18,420 bases of DNA from an uncultured Kangiella sp. (GCA_946481205.1 CAMLNB010000049.1:1-18420), one strand, 5' to 3'; positions 7,976 through 16,221 are shown, counted from the stretch's first letter. Notes: generated by a model not told the origin, from the letters alone. Made by a program: numbers and translations.

Positions 7976-7991
7976 GGACGTCTAAACGTAT
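7976..7991 (-). promoter_or_regulatory. Leader-proximal pair of met boxes (MetJ operator)
   Basis: Two adjacent 8-base units resemble the MetJ consensus AGACGTCT: 7976-7983 (GGACGTCT, 7 of 8) and 7984-7991 (AAACGTAT, 6 of 8). MetJ binds cooperatively to two or more adjacent boxes. This pair lies downstream of the predicted -10 element and ends 4 bases before the metX start codon, so bound repressor could block promoter escape or early elongation. Confidence 0.78.
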
Positions 7992-8001
7992 AAGTGTCGC
8001 G

Positions 8002-8030
8002 ATAATATAGACGTCCAAATGTCTATACAA
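8002..8030 (-). promoter_or_regulatory. Predicted sigma-70 promoter of the metX-metL-metB operon
   Basis: On the minus strand a -35-like TTGTAT (8025-8030) and a -10-like TATTAT (8002-8007, 5 of 6 to consensus) are 17 bases apart. Transcription would start near 7995 and give a leader of only about 24 bases. The -35 match is weak (3 of 6), but the exact placement of a met-box pair in the spacer supports the call. Confidence 0.65.
8009..8024 (-). promoter_or_regulatory. Promoter-spacer pair of met boxes (MetJ operator)
   Basis: Units 8009-8016 (AGACGTCC, 7 of 8) and 8017-8024 (AAATGTCT, 6 of 8) match the met-box consensus AGACGTCT. They fill 16 of the 17 spacer bases between the predicted -35 and -10 elements of metX, the position expected for direct competition with RNA polymerase. 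They are separated from the other pair by 17 bases. Confidence 0.82.
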
Positions 8031-8136
8031 GCCTTTTTGTCTGAAAAGACCGCATATGAACAAAGGTGATAGGTTTGACAGCGGACCGGCTGGCTGAGTA
8101 CCTTTGCCGCCGACCTCAGGGCGTCTGGAGTGAAAG

Positions 8137-8391
8137 ATGTCTGTACAGCCTGAAGAAGAAGAGTTTGTCGACCCGTATATCGAGCACGGCAAAAAGAAGG
8201 AGAAGGTGAAGAAAATCACCGTCTCGATTCCGCTGCATGTGCTCAAACTGCTGACCGATGAGCGGACCCGCCGTCAGGTCAACAACCTGCGCCACGCTAC
8301 GAACTCGGAATTGCTTTGTGAGGCATTTCTGCATGCCTACACCGGCCAACCACTGCCGAGCGATGAAGAGTTGCGCAAGCCGCGCAAGTAA
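8137..8391 (+). CDS. metJ: Met repressor MetJ (short form)
   Basis: This 84-residue ribbon-helix-helix repressor uses S-adenosylmethionine as corepressor and binds tandem met boxes. It is nearly identical to E. coli MetJ over the core. The DNA-contacting beta strand is KKITVSI (25-31). Helix A with [20 protein letters not shown] (41-60) and helix B with [14 protein letters not shown] follow, and the E. coli Phe in AFTG is Tyr here. The E. coli protein continues about 20 residues further (105 aa); this one stops after [10 protein letters not shown] see no frame downstream that restores that tail. The ATG at 8137 follows GGAG (8127-8130) by 6 bases. It is divergent from metX across the shared operator region and closed by a strong terminator. 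Confidence 0.96.
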   Translation: MSVQPEEEEFVDPYIEHGKKKEKVKKITVSIPLHVLKLLTDERTRRQVNNLRHATNSELLCEAFLHAYTGQPLPSDEELRKPRK

Positions 8392-8442
8392 GTGATGCGG
8401 CGGTTGTGAAAGAAGTCGATGTGCAAGAAGTAGCTGCGAAAG

Positions 8443-8474
8443 AAAAAGGCCGGGAAATCCCGGCCTTTTTCTTT
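8443..8474. terminator. Bidirectional rho-independent terminator between metJ and ppsR
   Basis: Arms at 8443-8455 and 8458-8470 are perfectly complementary, with a GGCCGGGA core and A- and T-runs at the two ends, so the hairpin carries a U-tract when read from either strand. It lies between the convergent metJ and ppsR genes and should end both transcripts. Confidence 0.9.
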
Positions 8475-8490
8475 GCGCGATGAATCCCGC

Positions 8491-9309
8491 TCAGAACTGG
8501 TGCCGCTTCAGCCCGGTTGCCGCGAGGATCTTGGTGGCGATTTCCTCGACCGAGCGGCTGGTGGTATCGAGCCAGGGGATGTTCTCGCTCTGGTAGAGCT
8601 TTTCGACCGTTTCCACTTCCATCCGGCACTGATCGAGCGAGGCGTAGCGACTGTTGGCGCGACGCTCGGTCCGGATCTGCTGCAGCCGCTCGGGCCGGAT
8701 GGTCAGGCCGAACAGCTTGTGCTTGTGCGGCCGTAGCGGCTTCGGCAGGCCGTGGTTGTCCATGTCTTCTTCGGTGATCGGGTAGTTGGCGGCCCGAATG
8801 CCGAACTGCATGGCCAGATAGAGCGAGGTCGGGGTTTTGCCGGAGCGGGAGACCCCGACCAGAATCAGGTCGGCCTGCTCGTAGTACTTGGTGACGGCGC
8901 CGTCGTCATTGCTCAAGGCGTAGTTGACCGCTTCGATCCGGGTTTCGTACTGGCTGACGTTCTCGGCCGAGTGGGCCTTGCCGACCCGGTACTGGCACTT
9001 GATGCCGAGCGTCTGCTCAAGGCTGGGCACAAAGGTCTGGAACAGGTCCAGCACCACGCCGCGGCTTTCCCGGATGATGGCGCGCAGCTCCGGTCGCACC
9101 ATGGTGTCGAAGATAATCGGCGGCTCGCCCTCGTGATCGGCGGCGGCGTTGATACGGGCGACCGCATCGCGGGCTGTATCCTCGTTATCGATAAAGGGCA
9201 GGGTGGTCTCGGCGAAGTCGATGCCGTCAAACTGGGACAGCAGAGCCTGGCCCAGCATCTCGGCGGTGATACCGGTCCGGTCGGAAATAAAAAATACGCT
9301 ACGTTTCAT
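8491..9309 (-). CDS. ppsR: PEP synthase regulatory protein (pyruvate, water dikinase kinase/phosphorylase)
   Basis: This 272-residue DUF299-family enzyme switches PEP synthase off by ADP-dependent threonine phosphorylation and on again by Pi-dependent dephosphorylation. It matches E. coli PpsR (YdiA, 277 aa). The N-terminal [17 protein letters not shown] (4-20) and the P-loop GVSRSGKT (152-159) are visible. So are [18 protein letters not shown] (161-178), KLFGLTI and the C-terminal [13 protein letters not shown]. An in-frame start at 9372 would add 21 residues unlike the family, so the ATG at 9309 before KRSVFF is chosen; its ribosome binding site is weak. It is divergent from its target gene ppsA, with about 120 bases between the start codons. 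Confidence 0.96.
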   Translation of the reverse strand: MKRSVFFISDRTGITAEMLGQALLSQFDGIDFAETTLPFIDNEDTARDAVARINAAADHEGEPPIIFDTMVRPELRAIIRESRGVVLDLFQTFVPSLEQTLGIKCQYRVGKAHSAENVSQYETRIEAVNYALSNDDGAVTKYYEQADLILVGVSRSGKTPTSLYLAMQFGIRAANYPITEEDMDNHGLPKPLRPHKHKLFGLTIRPERLQQIRTERRANSRYASLDQCRMEVETVEKLYQSENIPWLDTTSRSVEEIATKILAATGLKRHQF

Positions 9310-9432
9310 CGCAGGGGGCTCTTTTTGGGGCTGTTCCGTTACAATAGCGGCCCTTTTTTGACCGCGTCCCATTTCCTTAGGCGCGGCATTCTAACACCCG
9401 ATTTCAGGGCCATCCGGACAGGAGTAGCGACT
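9310..9432. promoter_or_regulatory. Divergent ppsR-ppsA intergenic region
   Basis: This 123-base stretch must hold both promoters. On the plus strand TACAAT at 9340-9345 is a good -10 candidate for ppsA, but no convincing -35 sits 16-18 bases upstream. A ribosome binding site (AGGAG, 9420-9424) precedes the TTG start of ppsA. I see no clear Cra-type operator. Confidence 0.4.
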
Positions 9433-11805
9433 TTGGCTGAGTACGTGCTGTGGTATGAAAACCTCGGAATGCATGATGTAGACCGGGTTGGCGGCAAAAA
9501 CGCATCGCTGGGCGAGATGATCAGCCACCTCGCTGGCGCCGGGGTCCGGGTCCCGGGCGGTTTCGCGACCACCGCCGAAGCCTTCCGCGAATTCCTTGAG
9601 CAGTCGGGTCTCAATGCCCGCATCCAAGCCGAACTGAAAACGCTGGACGTCGATAACGTTCAGGCGCTGATGGAAACCGGCAAGAAAATCCGTCGTTGGG
9701 TCGTTGAAACGCCGTTCCAACCGGAACTGGAAAAAGCCGTCACCGCGGCGTACCTGAAACTGAAAGGCAACAGCAGCGATGAATTCGCCGTCGCCGTGCG
9801 CTCGTCAGCGACTGCCGAAGACATGCCGGATGCTTCGTTCGCCGGCCAGCAAGAAACTTTCCTGAACGTGCGCGGCATGGCCAACGTGATGCTGGCCATC
9901 AAAGAAGTGTTTGCCTCGCTGTTCAATGACCGCGCCATTGCCTACCGTGTGCACAAAGGTTACGAGCATGCTGGCGTTGCGCTGTCGGCCGGTATTCAGC
10001 GCATGGCGCGTTCGGATATCGGCGCCTCGGGCGTCATGTTCACGCTCGATACCGAATCGGGTTTCAACGATGTGGTGTTCATCACATCAAGCTATGGTTT
10101 GGGCGAAACCGTTGTGCAAGGCGCGGTCAACCCGGACGAGTTCTACGTGCACAAGCCGACGCTGAAAGCGAACAAACCGGCGGTGCTGCGTCGCACGCTC
10201 GGCGCCAAAGCCATCAAGATGATTTACACCAACCAGACCGAGCACGGCAAAACCGTCAAGACGGTTGATGTGTCGATGGCCGAGCGTCGCGCGTTTTCGA
10301 TCACCGATGCCGAAGTCGAAGAGTTGGCCCGTCAGGCGCTGATCATCGAGAAGCACTATCAGCGTCCGATGGATATCGAGTGGGCCAAAGACGGTTCCGA
10401 TGGCAAGCTGTACATCGTTCAGGCGCGTCCGGAAACGGTCAAGTCGCGCGACGACAGCCGCGTCATCGAACGCTACATGCTGAAAACCAAAGGTCGTGTC
10501 GTTGCCGAAGGCCGCGCCATTGGCCAGCGCATCGGCAAAGGTCCGGCCCGCGTCATTACCGACATTTCGCAAATTGCCCGCGTCCAGCCGGGTGATGTGC
10601 TTGTCACCGACATGACCGATCCGGATTGGGAACCGGTCATGAAGAAAGCCGCGGCGATCGTCACCAACCGTGGCGGCCGTACTTGCCACGCCGCGATCAT
10701 CGCCCGTGAACTTGGCATTCCGGCTGTGGTTGGTTGCGGTGATGCCACCGATCACATCAAGGAAGGCGACAACGTCACCGTGTCGTGCTCGGAAGGCGAT
10801 ACCGGTTTCATCTATCAGGGTCTGCACGAGTTCGACATTCACCGTGCCGAAGTCAGCGACATGCCGAAGCTGAAGTTCAAGATCATGATGAACGTCGGCG
10901 ACCCGGACAAGGCTTTCACCTTCTCGCAGCTGCCGCATCACGGTGTTGGTCTGGCCCGCTTGGAGTTCATCATCAACCGCGTGATCGGCGTGCACCCGAA
11001 AGCGCTGATTCATTTCGACAGCCTGCATGACACGGCGTTGAAAGAAAACATCGCGGCCCGCATTGCCGGTTACAAGTCGCCGACCGATTTCTTCGTCGAG
11101 AAACTGGCCGAAGGCATTGCCACCATTGGCGCGGCATTCTATCCGGAGCGTGTAATTGTCCGGATGTCCGACTTCAAGTCGAACGAATACGCCAACCTGA
11201 TCGGCGGCAAGCTGTACGAGCCGCATGAAGAAAACCCGATGATCGGCTTCCGTGGCGCCTCGCGCTACATCTCGGCTGACTTCCGCGAATGCTTTGCGCT
11301 CGAGTGCAAGGCATTCAAGAAAGTCCGTGACGAAATGGGCCTGACCAACGTCGAAGTGATGATTCCGTTCGTCCGCACCTTGGACGAAGCCAAGAAAGTC
11401 ACCGAGCTGCTCGCTGAGCATGGTCTGAAGCGCGGCGAGAACGGTCTGAAAGTCATCATGATGTGCGAGCTGCCGTCGAACGCGCTGATGGCCGACGAGT
11501 TCCTGCAATACTTCGACGGTTTCTCGATCGGCTCGAACGATCTGACTCAGCTGACGCTCGGTCTGGATCGCGATTCCGGCATCATCGCCCATCTGTTCGA
11601 TGAGCGTGATCCGGCGGTCAAGAAACTGCTGGCGATGGCGATCTCGGCTTGCAAGCGCAACGGCAAGTACATCGGCATCTGCGGTCAGGGCCCTTCCGAT
11701 CATCCGGACTTGGCGCAATGGCTGATGGAGCAGGGCATCGATTCGGTGTCGCTGAATCCGGATTCGGTGCTGGAAACCTGGTTGTTCCTTGCCGGCAAGA
11801 AATAA
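9433..11805 (+). CDS. ppsA: Phosphoenolpyruvate synthase (pyruvate, water dikinase)
   Basis: PpsA converts pyruvate, ATP and water to PEP, AMP and phosphate, opening gluconeogenesis from three-carbon substrates in the cytosol. The 790-residue product matches E. coli PpsA (792 aa) throughout. The ATP-grasp domain spans about 15-340 ([32 protein letters not shown]). The swivelling domain carries the phosphohistidine His419 in [19 protein letters not shown]. The C-terminal PEP-binding barrel holds [35 protein letters not shown] and the catalytic Cys750 in ICGQGPSD. The start is TTG at 9433: AGGAG lies 8 bases upstream, and the N-terminus then reads [17 protein letters not shown], as in homologues. 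The open frame continues far upstream to 8752, but that part is antisense to ppsR. It is divergent from ppsR and followed by a terminator. Confidence 0.97.
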   Translation: MAEYVLWYENLGMHDVDRVGGKNASLGEMISHLAGAGVRVPGGFATTAEAFREFLEQSGLNARIQAELKTLDVDNVQALMETGKKIRRWVVETPFQPELEKAVTAAYLKLKGNSSDEFAVAVRSSATAEDMPDASFAGQQETFLNVRGMANVMLAIKEVFASLFNDRAIAYRVHKGYEHAGVALSAGIQRMARSDIGASGVMFTLDTESGFNDVVFITSSYGLGETVVQGAVNPDEFYVHKPTLKANKPAVLRRTLGAKAIKMIYTNQTEHGKTVKTVDVSMAERRAFSITDAEVEELARQALIIEKHYQRPMDIEWAKDGSDGKLYIVQARPETVKSRDDSRVIERYMLKTKGRVVAEGRAIGQRIGKGPARVITDISQIARVQPGDVLVTDMTDPDWEPVMKKAAAIVTNRGGRTCHAAIIARELGIPAVVGCGDATDHIKEGDNVTVSCSEGDTGFIYQGLHEFDIHRAEVSDMPKLKFKIMMNVGDPDKAFTFSQLPHHGVGLARLEFIINRVIGVHPKALIHFDSLHDTALKENIAARIAGYKSPTDFFVEKLAEGIATIGAAFYPERVIVRMSDFKSNEYANLIGGKLYEPHEENPMIGFRGASRYISADFRECFALECKAFKKVRDEMGLTNVEVMIPFVRTLDEAKKVTELLAEHGLKRGENGLKVIMMCELPSNALMADEFLQYFDGFSIGSNDLTQLTLGLDRDSGIIAHLFDERDPAVKKLLAMAISACKRNGKYIGICGQGPSDHPDLAQWLMEQGIDSVSLNPDSVLETWLFLAGKK

Positions 11806-11848
11806 GTACGACCAATAACGCCGATGGCCTAAAGCCACTCGGCGATGT

Positions 11849-11885
11849 GCAAAGGCGGAACAATGTGTCCGCCTTTGCTGTTTCT
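11849..11885 (+). terminator. Rho-independent terminator after ppsA
   Basis: Perfectly complementary 11-base arms at 11849-11859 and 11868-11878 (GCAAAGGCGGA and its complement) enclose an 8-base loop and are followed by TGTTTCT. It lies about 45 bases after the ppsA stop. Confidence 0.8.
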
Positions 11886-11929
11886 GGAGCTGTTGCGGCA
11901 TTCCGCACCACTGTGGAGTCAGAAACGCC

Positions 11930-12793
11930 ATGAAGGTTTTGGAGCGCGTTCCACCAATTGCTTTGGTGTTGATCGCCATTTTCAGCGTGCAAGCCGGAGC
12001 GGCGTTCGCCAAGCATCTGTTCGTTGCATTTGGTCCGCTGGGTACCGTGTTTCTGCGGGTGTCGCTGGCGGCATTGGTGCTCTGGCTTTGGGTGCGGCCG
12101 CGCTGGCGCGAATTGTCGGCCAAGGGTTGGCGAACGACTTTGCTGTTTGCGGCGGTGCTCGGTGGCATGAATGCGACCTATTACTTGTCGCTCGAACGAT
12201 TGCCACTGGGTTTGGCGGTCACCATCGAGTTTCTTGGTCCGCTGACGGTCGCGTTGTGGCAAAGCCATCGCCTGCTTGATGTGGTCTGGGTGGTGTTGGC
12301 GGCGGCCGGCATTGCCTTGCTGAATCCGTTCTCGGGTGCACTTGATCCGGTTGGTTTGGTGCTGGCGCTGATTGCCGGTTTTTGCTGGGGCGCGTACATC
12401 GTGTTGTGCCAGCGTTTGGGCGGCACCTTGCCCGGGCAGCAGGGCCTCGCGTTGGCAATGGCTGCCGCGGCGCTAATGCTGGTGCCGTTTGGTGCGGTGC
12501 AGGCGGCTCCGGTTGTGCTCGATCCGGTTTGGTTTGTCGCGGCATTCGCGGTGGCACTGCTGTCATCGGTGGTGCCATATACCTTGGAAATTGAGGCACT
12601 GCGCCGGATGCCGACGCGGGTATTCGGCATCCTGATGAGTCTGGAGCCGGCCGTTGCCGCGCTGATGGGCTTGCTGATTTTGCACGAAGCGCTGAGCGGC
12701 AATCAGATCGTCGCCATTGGTTTGGTGATGGTGGCCAGTTATGGTGCGATGCGCTACGCCAAAGCGGCGGAGACTTCGCGCGACGGAGGATAG
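11930..12793 (+). CDS. rhtA: EamA-family transporter, RhtA-type threonine/homoserine exporter
   Basis: This 287-residue inner-membrane protein has two EamA repeats and about ten hydrophobic helices. It resembles E. coli RhtA (295 aa) closely. Shared stretches are SVQAGAAFAKHLF (19-31), LGGMNATYYLSLERLPLGLA and EFLGPLTVALW. In the second repeat they are GFCWGAYIVLCQR, SVVPYTLEIEALRRMPTRVFG and LMSLEPAVAALMGL. RhtA exports threonine and homoserine and probably other amino acids; whether that substrate range holds here is inferred from similarity. The ATG at 11930 has only a distant GGAG (11915-11918, 11 bases away). It stands alone after the ppsA terminator. Homoserine is the product of the nearby MetL, so an overflow role would make sense, but it is not linked transcriptionally to the met operon. 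Confidence 0.87.
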   Translation: MKVLERVPPIALVLIAIFSVQAGAAFAKHLFVAFGPLGTVFLRVSLAALVLWLWVRPRWRELSAKGWRTTLLFAAVLGGMNATYYLSLERLPLGLAVTIEFLGPLTVALWQSHRLLDVVWVVLAAAGIALLNPFSGALDPVGLVLALIAGFCWGAYIVLCQRLGGTLPGQQGLALAMAAAALMLVPFGAVQAAPVVLDPVWFVAAFAVALLSSVVPYTLEIEALRRMPTRVFGILMSLEPAVAALMGLLILHEALSGNQIVAIGLVMVASYGAMRYAKAAETSRDGG

Positions 12794-12895
12794 CGGTTTC
12801 TGACGCGCTAGCGCTCCGAATCAGGCGCGGAGTATGGTAAAACCATGACACACAGGTCGTGCCGTGTTGCACGCCGTCCACGGAGGAGAAACGCC

Positions 12896-13153
12896 ATGAA
12901 CTTGAAGTCCTTGAGTCACGCCGCTGTGGCGCTGATGTTGACTGTATGCCTGACCGCTTGCGGCAAAGACGAAGCACCGGAGCCGTCAGCGATCGAGGAG
13001 GCGGGCAAGGAGTTGGGGCAGGCGGTCAGCCGCGACTTGAAAGAGGAAATCGATCAGGCCAAAGCGGTCGAGCAGCAAATGCAACAAAACGCCGAGAACC
13101 TCGATAAGCAAATTGAAGAACAGACCTCGGACGCGCCGGCCACCGAGCCTTGA
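12896..13153 (+). CDS. Small coiled-coil lipoprotein
   Basis: This 85-residue product is not a family I recognise. Its first 22 residues form a clear lipoprotein signal: a Lys near the N-terminus, a hydrophobic stretch (AAVALMLTVCL) and the lipobox LTAC with acylated Cys22. Position +2 is Gly rather than Asp, so outer-membrane sorting is the default expectation. The mature part is about 63 residues, highly charged, rich in Glu/Gln/Lys, and looks like one amphipathic helix or coiled coil (AIEEAGKELGQAV, KAVEQQMQQNAENLDKQIEE). The ATG at 12896 is chosen because GGAGGAG at 12882-12888 is 7 bases upstream; the longer in-frame start at 12845 would bury the signal peptide. It ends about 40 bases before ydiJ and might be co-transcribed, though their functions need not be linked. 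Confidence 0.82.
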   Translation: MNLKSLSHAAVALMLTVCLTACGKDEAPEPSAIEEAGKELGQAVSRDLKEEIDQAKAVEQQMQQNAENLDKQIEEQTSDAPATEP

Positions 13154-13193
13154 GTTGTCTCATCATTTCCGACCAGTGTTGTAACGGATCATC

Positions 13194-16100
13194 ATGACTG
13201 CAGTCCCCGCACTAAAAGAACAGCCGCAACTGGAACCGCTTTATCAAACTTATCTGGCTGCGCTGAGCCAGGCTGGATTTGTTGGCCAGATCGCGACCGA
13301 TTATGGCACCCGGCTGGTGCACGCAACGGATAACAGCGTGTACCAGCTGTTGCCGCAAGCGGTGCTGTTCCCGAAAGATGAAGCAGATGTCAGTCGCATT
13401 TTTCGCTTGGCGAACCAGCCAGATTTCTATGGCATTCAGTTCGCACCACGCGGCGGTGGCACCGGTACCAATGGTCAGTCGTTGACGCTGGGTATCATCA
13501 TTGATGTCTCGCGGTTTCAGAATCGGATTCTTGAAATCAACACGGCCGAGCATTGGGCGCGCGTGCAGCCGGGGGTGATTCTTGACCAATTGCAGGATCA
13601 GGTGAATCCGCAGGGATTTTTCTTTGCACCGGAGCTGTCGCCTTCCAACCGGGCAACGCTCGGCGGTATGGCCAATACCGATGCTTGTGGCAAAGGCTCG
13701 CGGCTTTACGGCCGCACCGGTGATCACGTCATTGCGATGCGGGTTGTGCTGAACAATGGCGAGGTAATTGATACTTCACGTCTTGATGCCAATGAGTTCT
13801 TTGCCCGCAAACACAAGCCGGGGCGGGAAGGCGAGGTGTATCGACTGGTTGACGAGGCTTGCCGTCATGCGCCGGTGCATCCGGGTGCCGAGCGCTTGGG
13901 GCGTTTCATCACCGCCTATAACCTGTGGCATGTGATCGATGAAAAGACCGGCAGCTTCTCACTCAATCCGGTGCTCTGTGGTTCCGAAGGCACCCTGGCC
14001 GTCGTCACCGAGCTCAAGCTCAAACTGACGCAGCTGCCAAAGCACAAAGCGCTGTTTGCCATTCGCTATCAAACCTTTGATGCGGCATTGGCCGCCGCGC
14101 AGGATTTGCTCAAGCATCAACCTTCGGCAATTGAAACGGTTGACGACAAGATCCTTACGCTTGCCAAAGATGACATCATTTTTCCCAAGGTCAAACCTTA
14201 TCTGGGTGAGGCTCAGGACTTCAATGGCAATGCGGTCAATCTGGTCGAGTTCGTTGGTGATGACGCCAGTGAATTTTCGGCTCGCGCCGAACAGCTGAAA
14301 GCCGAGCTACCTTCCGCCGCCGGTGTGATCAGCTTCCACTACACCACCGACAAAGCGGCGCAGGCCGCGCTTTGGGATCTACGCAAGAAAGGTGTCGGTC
14401 TGCTTGGTAATGCCAAAGGCAAGCGGCGGCCCATTCCGTTTGTCGAGGACACGGCGGTGCCGCCGGAAAATCTCGCGGCTTATATCCGTGAGTTTCGTGC
14501 CTTGCTGGACAGCCACGGCCTGACCTACGGCATGTTCGGTCATGTCGATGTCGGTTGCCTGCATGTGCGGCCGGCGCTGAACCTGCGCACGAGCGATGAT
14601 GAGGCCGCGTTCCGGAAAATTTCGGACGCTGTCTATGAGCTATGCAAGAAATATGGCGGTGTCATGTGGTCGGAACATGGCAAAGGCATGCGCTCGTGGT
14701 ATGGACCCGAGTTTCACGGTGATGAAATCTATCGCCGGATGCGCCAGGTCAAAACGGCATTCGACCCGCGCAATCAACTGAACCCCGGCAAGATCTGCGC
14801 ACCGCTTGATCATGACAACAACCTGTTTGAGCCCTACAGTCGCACGCGTGGCGAGCAGGATCGACAAATCATCGAGCTGGTTGAAACGGCGGCGCCCGGT
14901 GCGTTGTACTGCAATGGCAATGGTCAGTGCTTTGATTACCGGATGGACAGCGTCATGTGCCCGTCCTACAAGGCCACCGGCGACCGCCGTCATTCGCCGA
15001 AAGGGCGTTCCGGTTTGATGCGGGAATGGTTGCGTCAGGCCGCTGCGGCCGGTATTGAACTCACACCGGTGGAAGCGCCAGCTGCCGAGATTTTCCAGCG
15101 TGAGCTGCGCCGGTTGCCAATGCTGAATACGGCGGAAGATTTCTCGCACGAGGTCAATCAGGCCATGGCGGGTTGCCTTGGTTGCAAGGCCTGTGGCACG
15201 CAGTGCCCCATCAAGGTCGATGTGCCGAGTCAGAAGTCATTGTTCCTGCATCATTACCACCGACGCTACCCGCGGCCATTGCGGGACTATTTGCTGACCA
15301 GCATGGAATCGTGGTCGCCGTTGGCGGCTGTGGTTCCACACATCAGCAACCTGCTGTTGCTGAATCCACTCAGTCGTTTGCTGGCACGTTGGACACTGGG
15401 CCTGCAGGCGCTGCCACGATTTGCCAGTCGCAATGTTTATGATCTGCTGCGTTCGCGCCGCGCTCGGCGCTTTGATATGCGCGAATTGACGCGGCTGTCA
15501 CCGGATCAGCGTGCCCACACGGTGTTGCTGCTGCAGGATGCGTTCACCAGCTTCTTTGATACAACGGCCTTGGCCAATGCCGTGCGTCTGCTCGAACGTT
15601 TGGGTCGCCGTGTCGTGATTGTGCCGTTCTTGCCACTGGGCAAGGCGGAGCATGTCAAGGGGATGTTGCCAAGGTTCCAGCGGCGCGCAGAAGCCGCAGT
15701 GGCTCGGCTACGCGAACTGGCGAGCTTGCAATTGCCGGTGATCAGCATTGAATCCACGCAGGCGCTGTTGTTCCGGCAGGAATATCCTGCGGTAACCGAT
15801 TGTGCTGGCATCGCCAAGGTACAGACCTTGGCGGAGTATCTTGCGACTACGGATATCCGGCTTACGGTCAAGCAAGCGCCGACCGTGCATCTGTTTTCGC
15901 ACTGTACTGAAAAGACTCAGCTGACCGAATCGGTTGGGCAGTGGCAACACATTTTCAAGCGCTTCGGTATCGAACTGAAAGCGATCAGCACAGGTTGCTG
16001 CGGCATGGCCGGTAGTTATGGCCATGAGTCCGAACACGCGGCGGAGTCGCGCGTGCTGTTTGAACAGAGTTGGCAGGACTCGCTGGCACAGGCACGCCAG

Positions 16101-16208
16101 CGCGGTTTGGTTTGTGCCACGGGATTTTCCTGTCGAGAACAAACCGGCAAACTGAGTGGCGAACGGGTGCCGGATCCGGCTACGGTTTTGCTGGCCTTGC
16201 TATCGTGA
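13194..16208 (+). CDS. ydiJ: YdiJ-type FAD-binding and Fe-S dehydrogenase (D-2-hydroxyglutarate dehydrogenase-like)
   Basis: This 1004-residue oxidoreductase fuses an FAD_binding_4/FAD-oxidase half to a GlpC/LdhE-like Fe-S half, as in E. coli YdiJ (1018 aa), reported to oxidise D-2-hydroxyglutarate. The flavin-binding stretch APRGGGTGTNGQSL is at 83-96, followed by FFAPELSPSNRATLGGM and GSEGTLAVVTELKL. YGMFGHVDVGCLHVRPAL is typical of the FAD C-terminal domain. The Fe-S half begins with CNGNGQC near 573 and then VMCPSYKATG. A 4Fe-4S signature, CLGCKACGTQCP (C-x2-C-x2-C-x3-CP), starts at about 661. One cysteine-rich CCG motif (GCCGMAGSYGHE, Cys935-Cys936) follows. The ATG at 13194 gives a normal YdiJ N-terminus but has a weak ribosome binding site. 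It is 13 bases upstream of an acyl-CoA synthetase gene, so they are probably co-transcribed. Related D-lactate dehydrogenases share this layout, so the substrate is inferred. Confidence 0.92.
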   Translation: MTAVPALKEQPQLEPLYQTYLAALSQAGFVGQIATDYGTRLVHATDNSVYQLLPQAVLFPKDEADVSRIFRLANQPDFYGIQFAPRGGGTGTNGQSLTLGIIIDVSRFQNRILEINTAEHWARVQPGVILDQLQDQVNPQGFFFAPELSPSNRATLGGMANTDACGKGSRLYGRTGDHVIAMRVVLNNGEVIDTSRLDANEFFARKHKPGREGEVYRLVDEACRHAPVHPGAERLGRFITAYNLWHVIDEKTGSFSLNPVLCGSEGTLAVVTELKLKLTQLPKHKALFAIRYQTFDAALAAAQDLLKHQPSAIETVDDKILTLAKDDIIFPKVKPYLGEAQDFNGNAVNLVEFVGDDASEFSARAEQLKAELPSAAGVISFHYTTDKAAQAALWDLRKKGVGLLGNAKGKRRPIPFVEDTAVPPENLAAYIREFRALLDSHGLTYGMFGHVDVGCLHVRPALNLRTSDDEAAFRKISDAVYELCKKYGGVMWSEHGKGMRSWYGPEFHGDEIYRRMRQVKTAFDPRNQLNPGKICAPLDHDNNLFEPYSRTRGEQDRQIIELVETAAPGALYCNGNGQCFDYRMDSVMCPSYKATGDRRHSPKGRSGLMREWLRQAAAAGIELTPVEAPAAEIFQRELRRLPMLNTAEDFSHEVNQAMAGCLGCKACGTQCPIKVDVPSQKSLFLHHYHRRYPRPLRDYLLTSMESWSPLAAVVPHISNLLLLNPLSRLLARWTLGLQALPRFASRNVYDLLRSRRARRFDMRELTRLSPDQRAHTVLLLQDAFTSFFDTTALANAVRLLERLGRRVVIVPFLPLGKAEHVKGMLPRFQRRAEAAVARLRELASLQLPVISIESTQALLFRQEYPAVTDCAGIAKVQTLAEYLATTDIRLTVKQAPTVHLFSHCTEKTQLTESVGQWQHIFKRFGIELKAISTGCCGMAGSYGHESEHAAESRVLFEQSWQDSLAQARQRGLVCATGFSCREQTGKLSGERVPDPATVLLALLS

Positions 16209-16221
16209 TGTGGGCAGAGCA

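Noticed and set aside
8392..8460. Possible frameshifted C-terminal tail of metJ
   Set aside because: An open frame after the stop reads VKEVDVQEVAAKEKGRE and runs into the terminator. It does not resemble the E. coli MetJ tail, so I treat the short protein as genuine rather than frameshifted.
8752..9432. Upstream in-frame extension of ppsA by 227 codons
   Set aside because: This part is antisense to ppsR and does not resemble any PpsA N-terminus. The TTG at 9433 with a good ribosome binding site gives the family length.
10087..12168. 693-codon open frame on the minus strand across ppsA
   Set aside because: It is the mirror of a highly biased ppsA coding strand and even crosses the ppsA terminator and the start of rhtA. 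No domain pattern or ribosome binding site supports it.
12801..12846. Short palindromes (GCGCTAGCGC and ATGGTAAAACCAT) before the lipoprotein gene
   Set aside because: They are short and single, with no convincing -35 at promoter distance and no T-run. I could not assign either as an operator, promoter or terminator.
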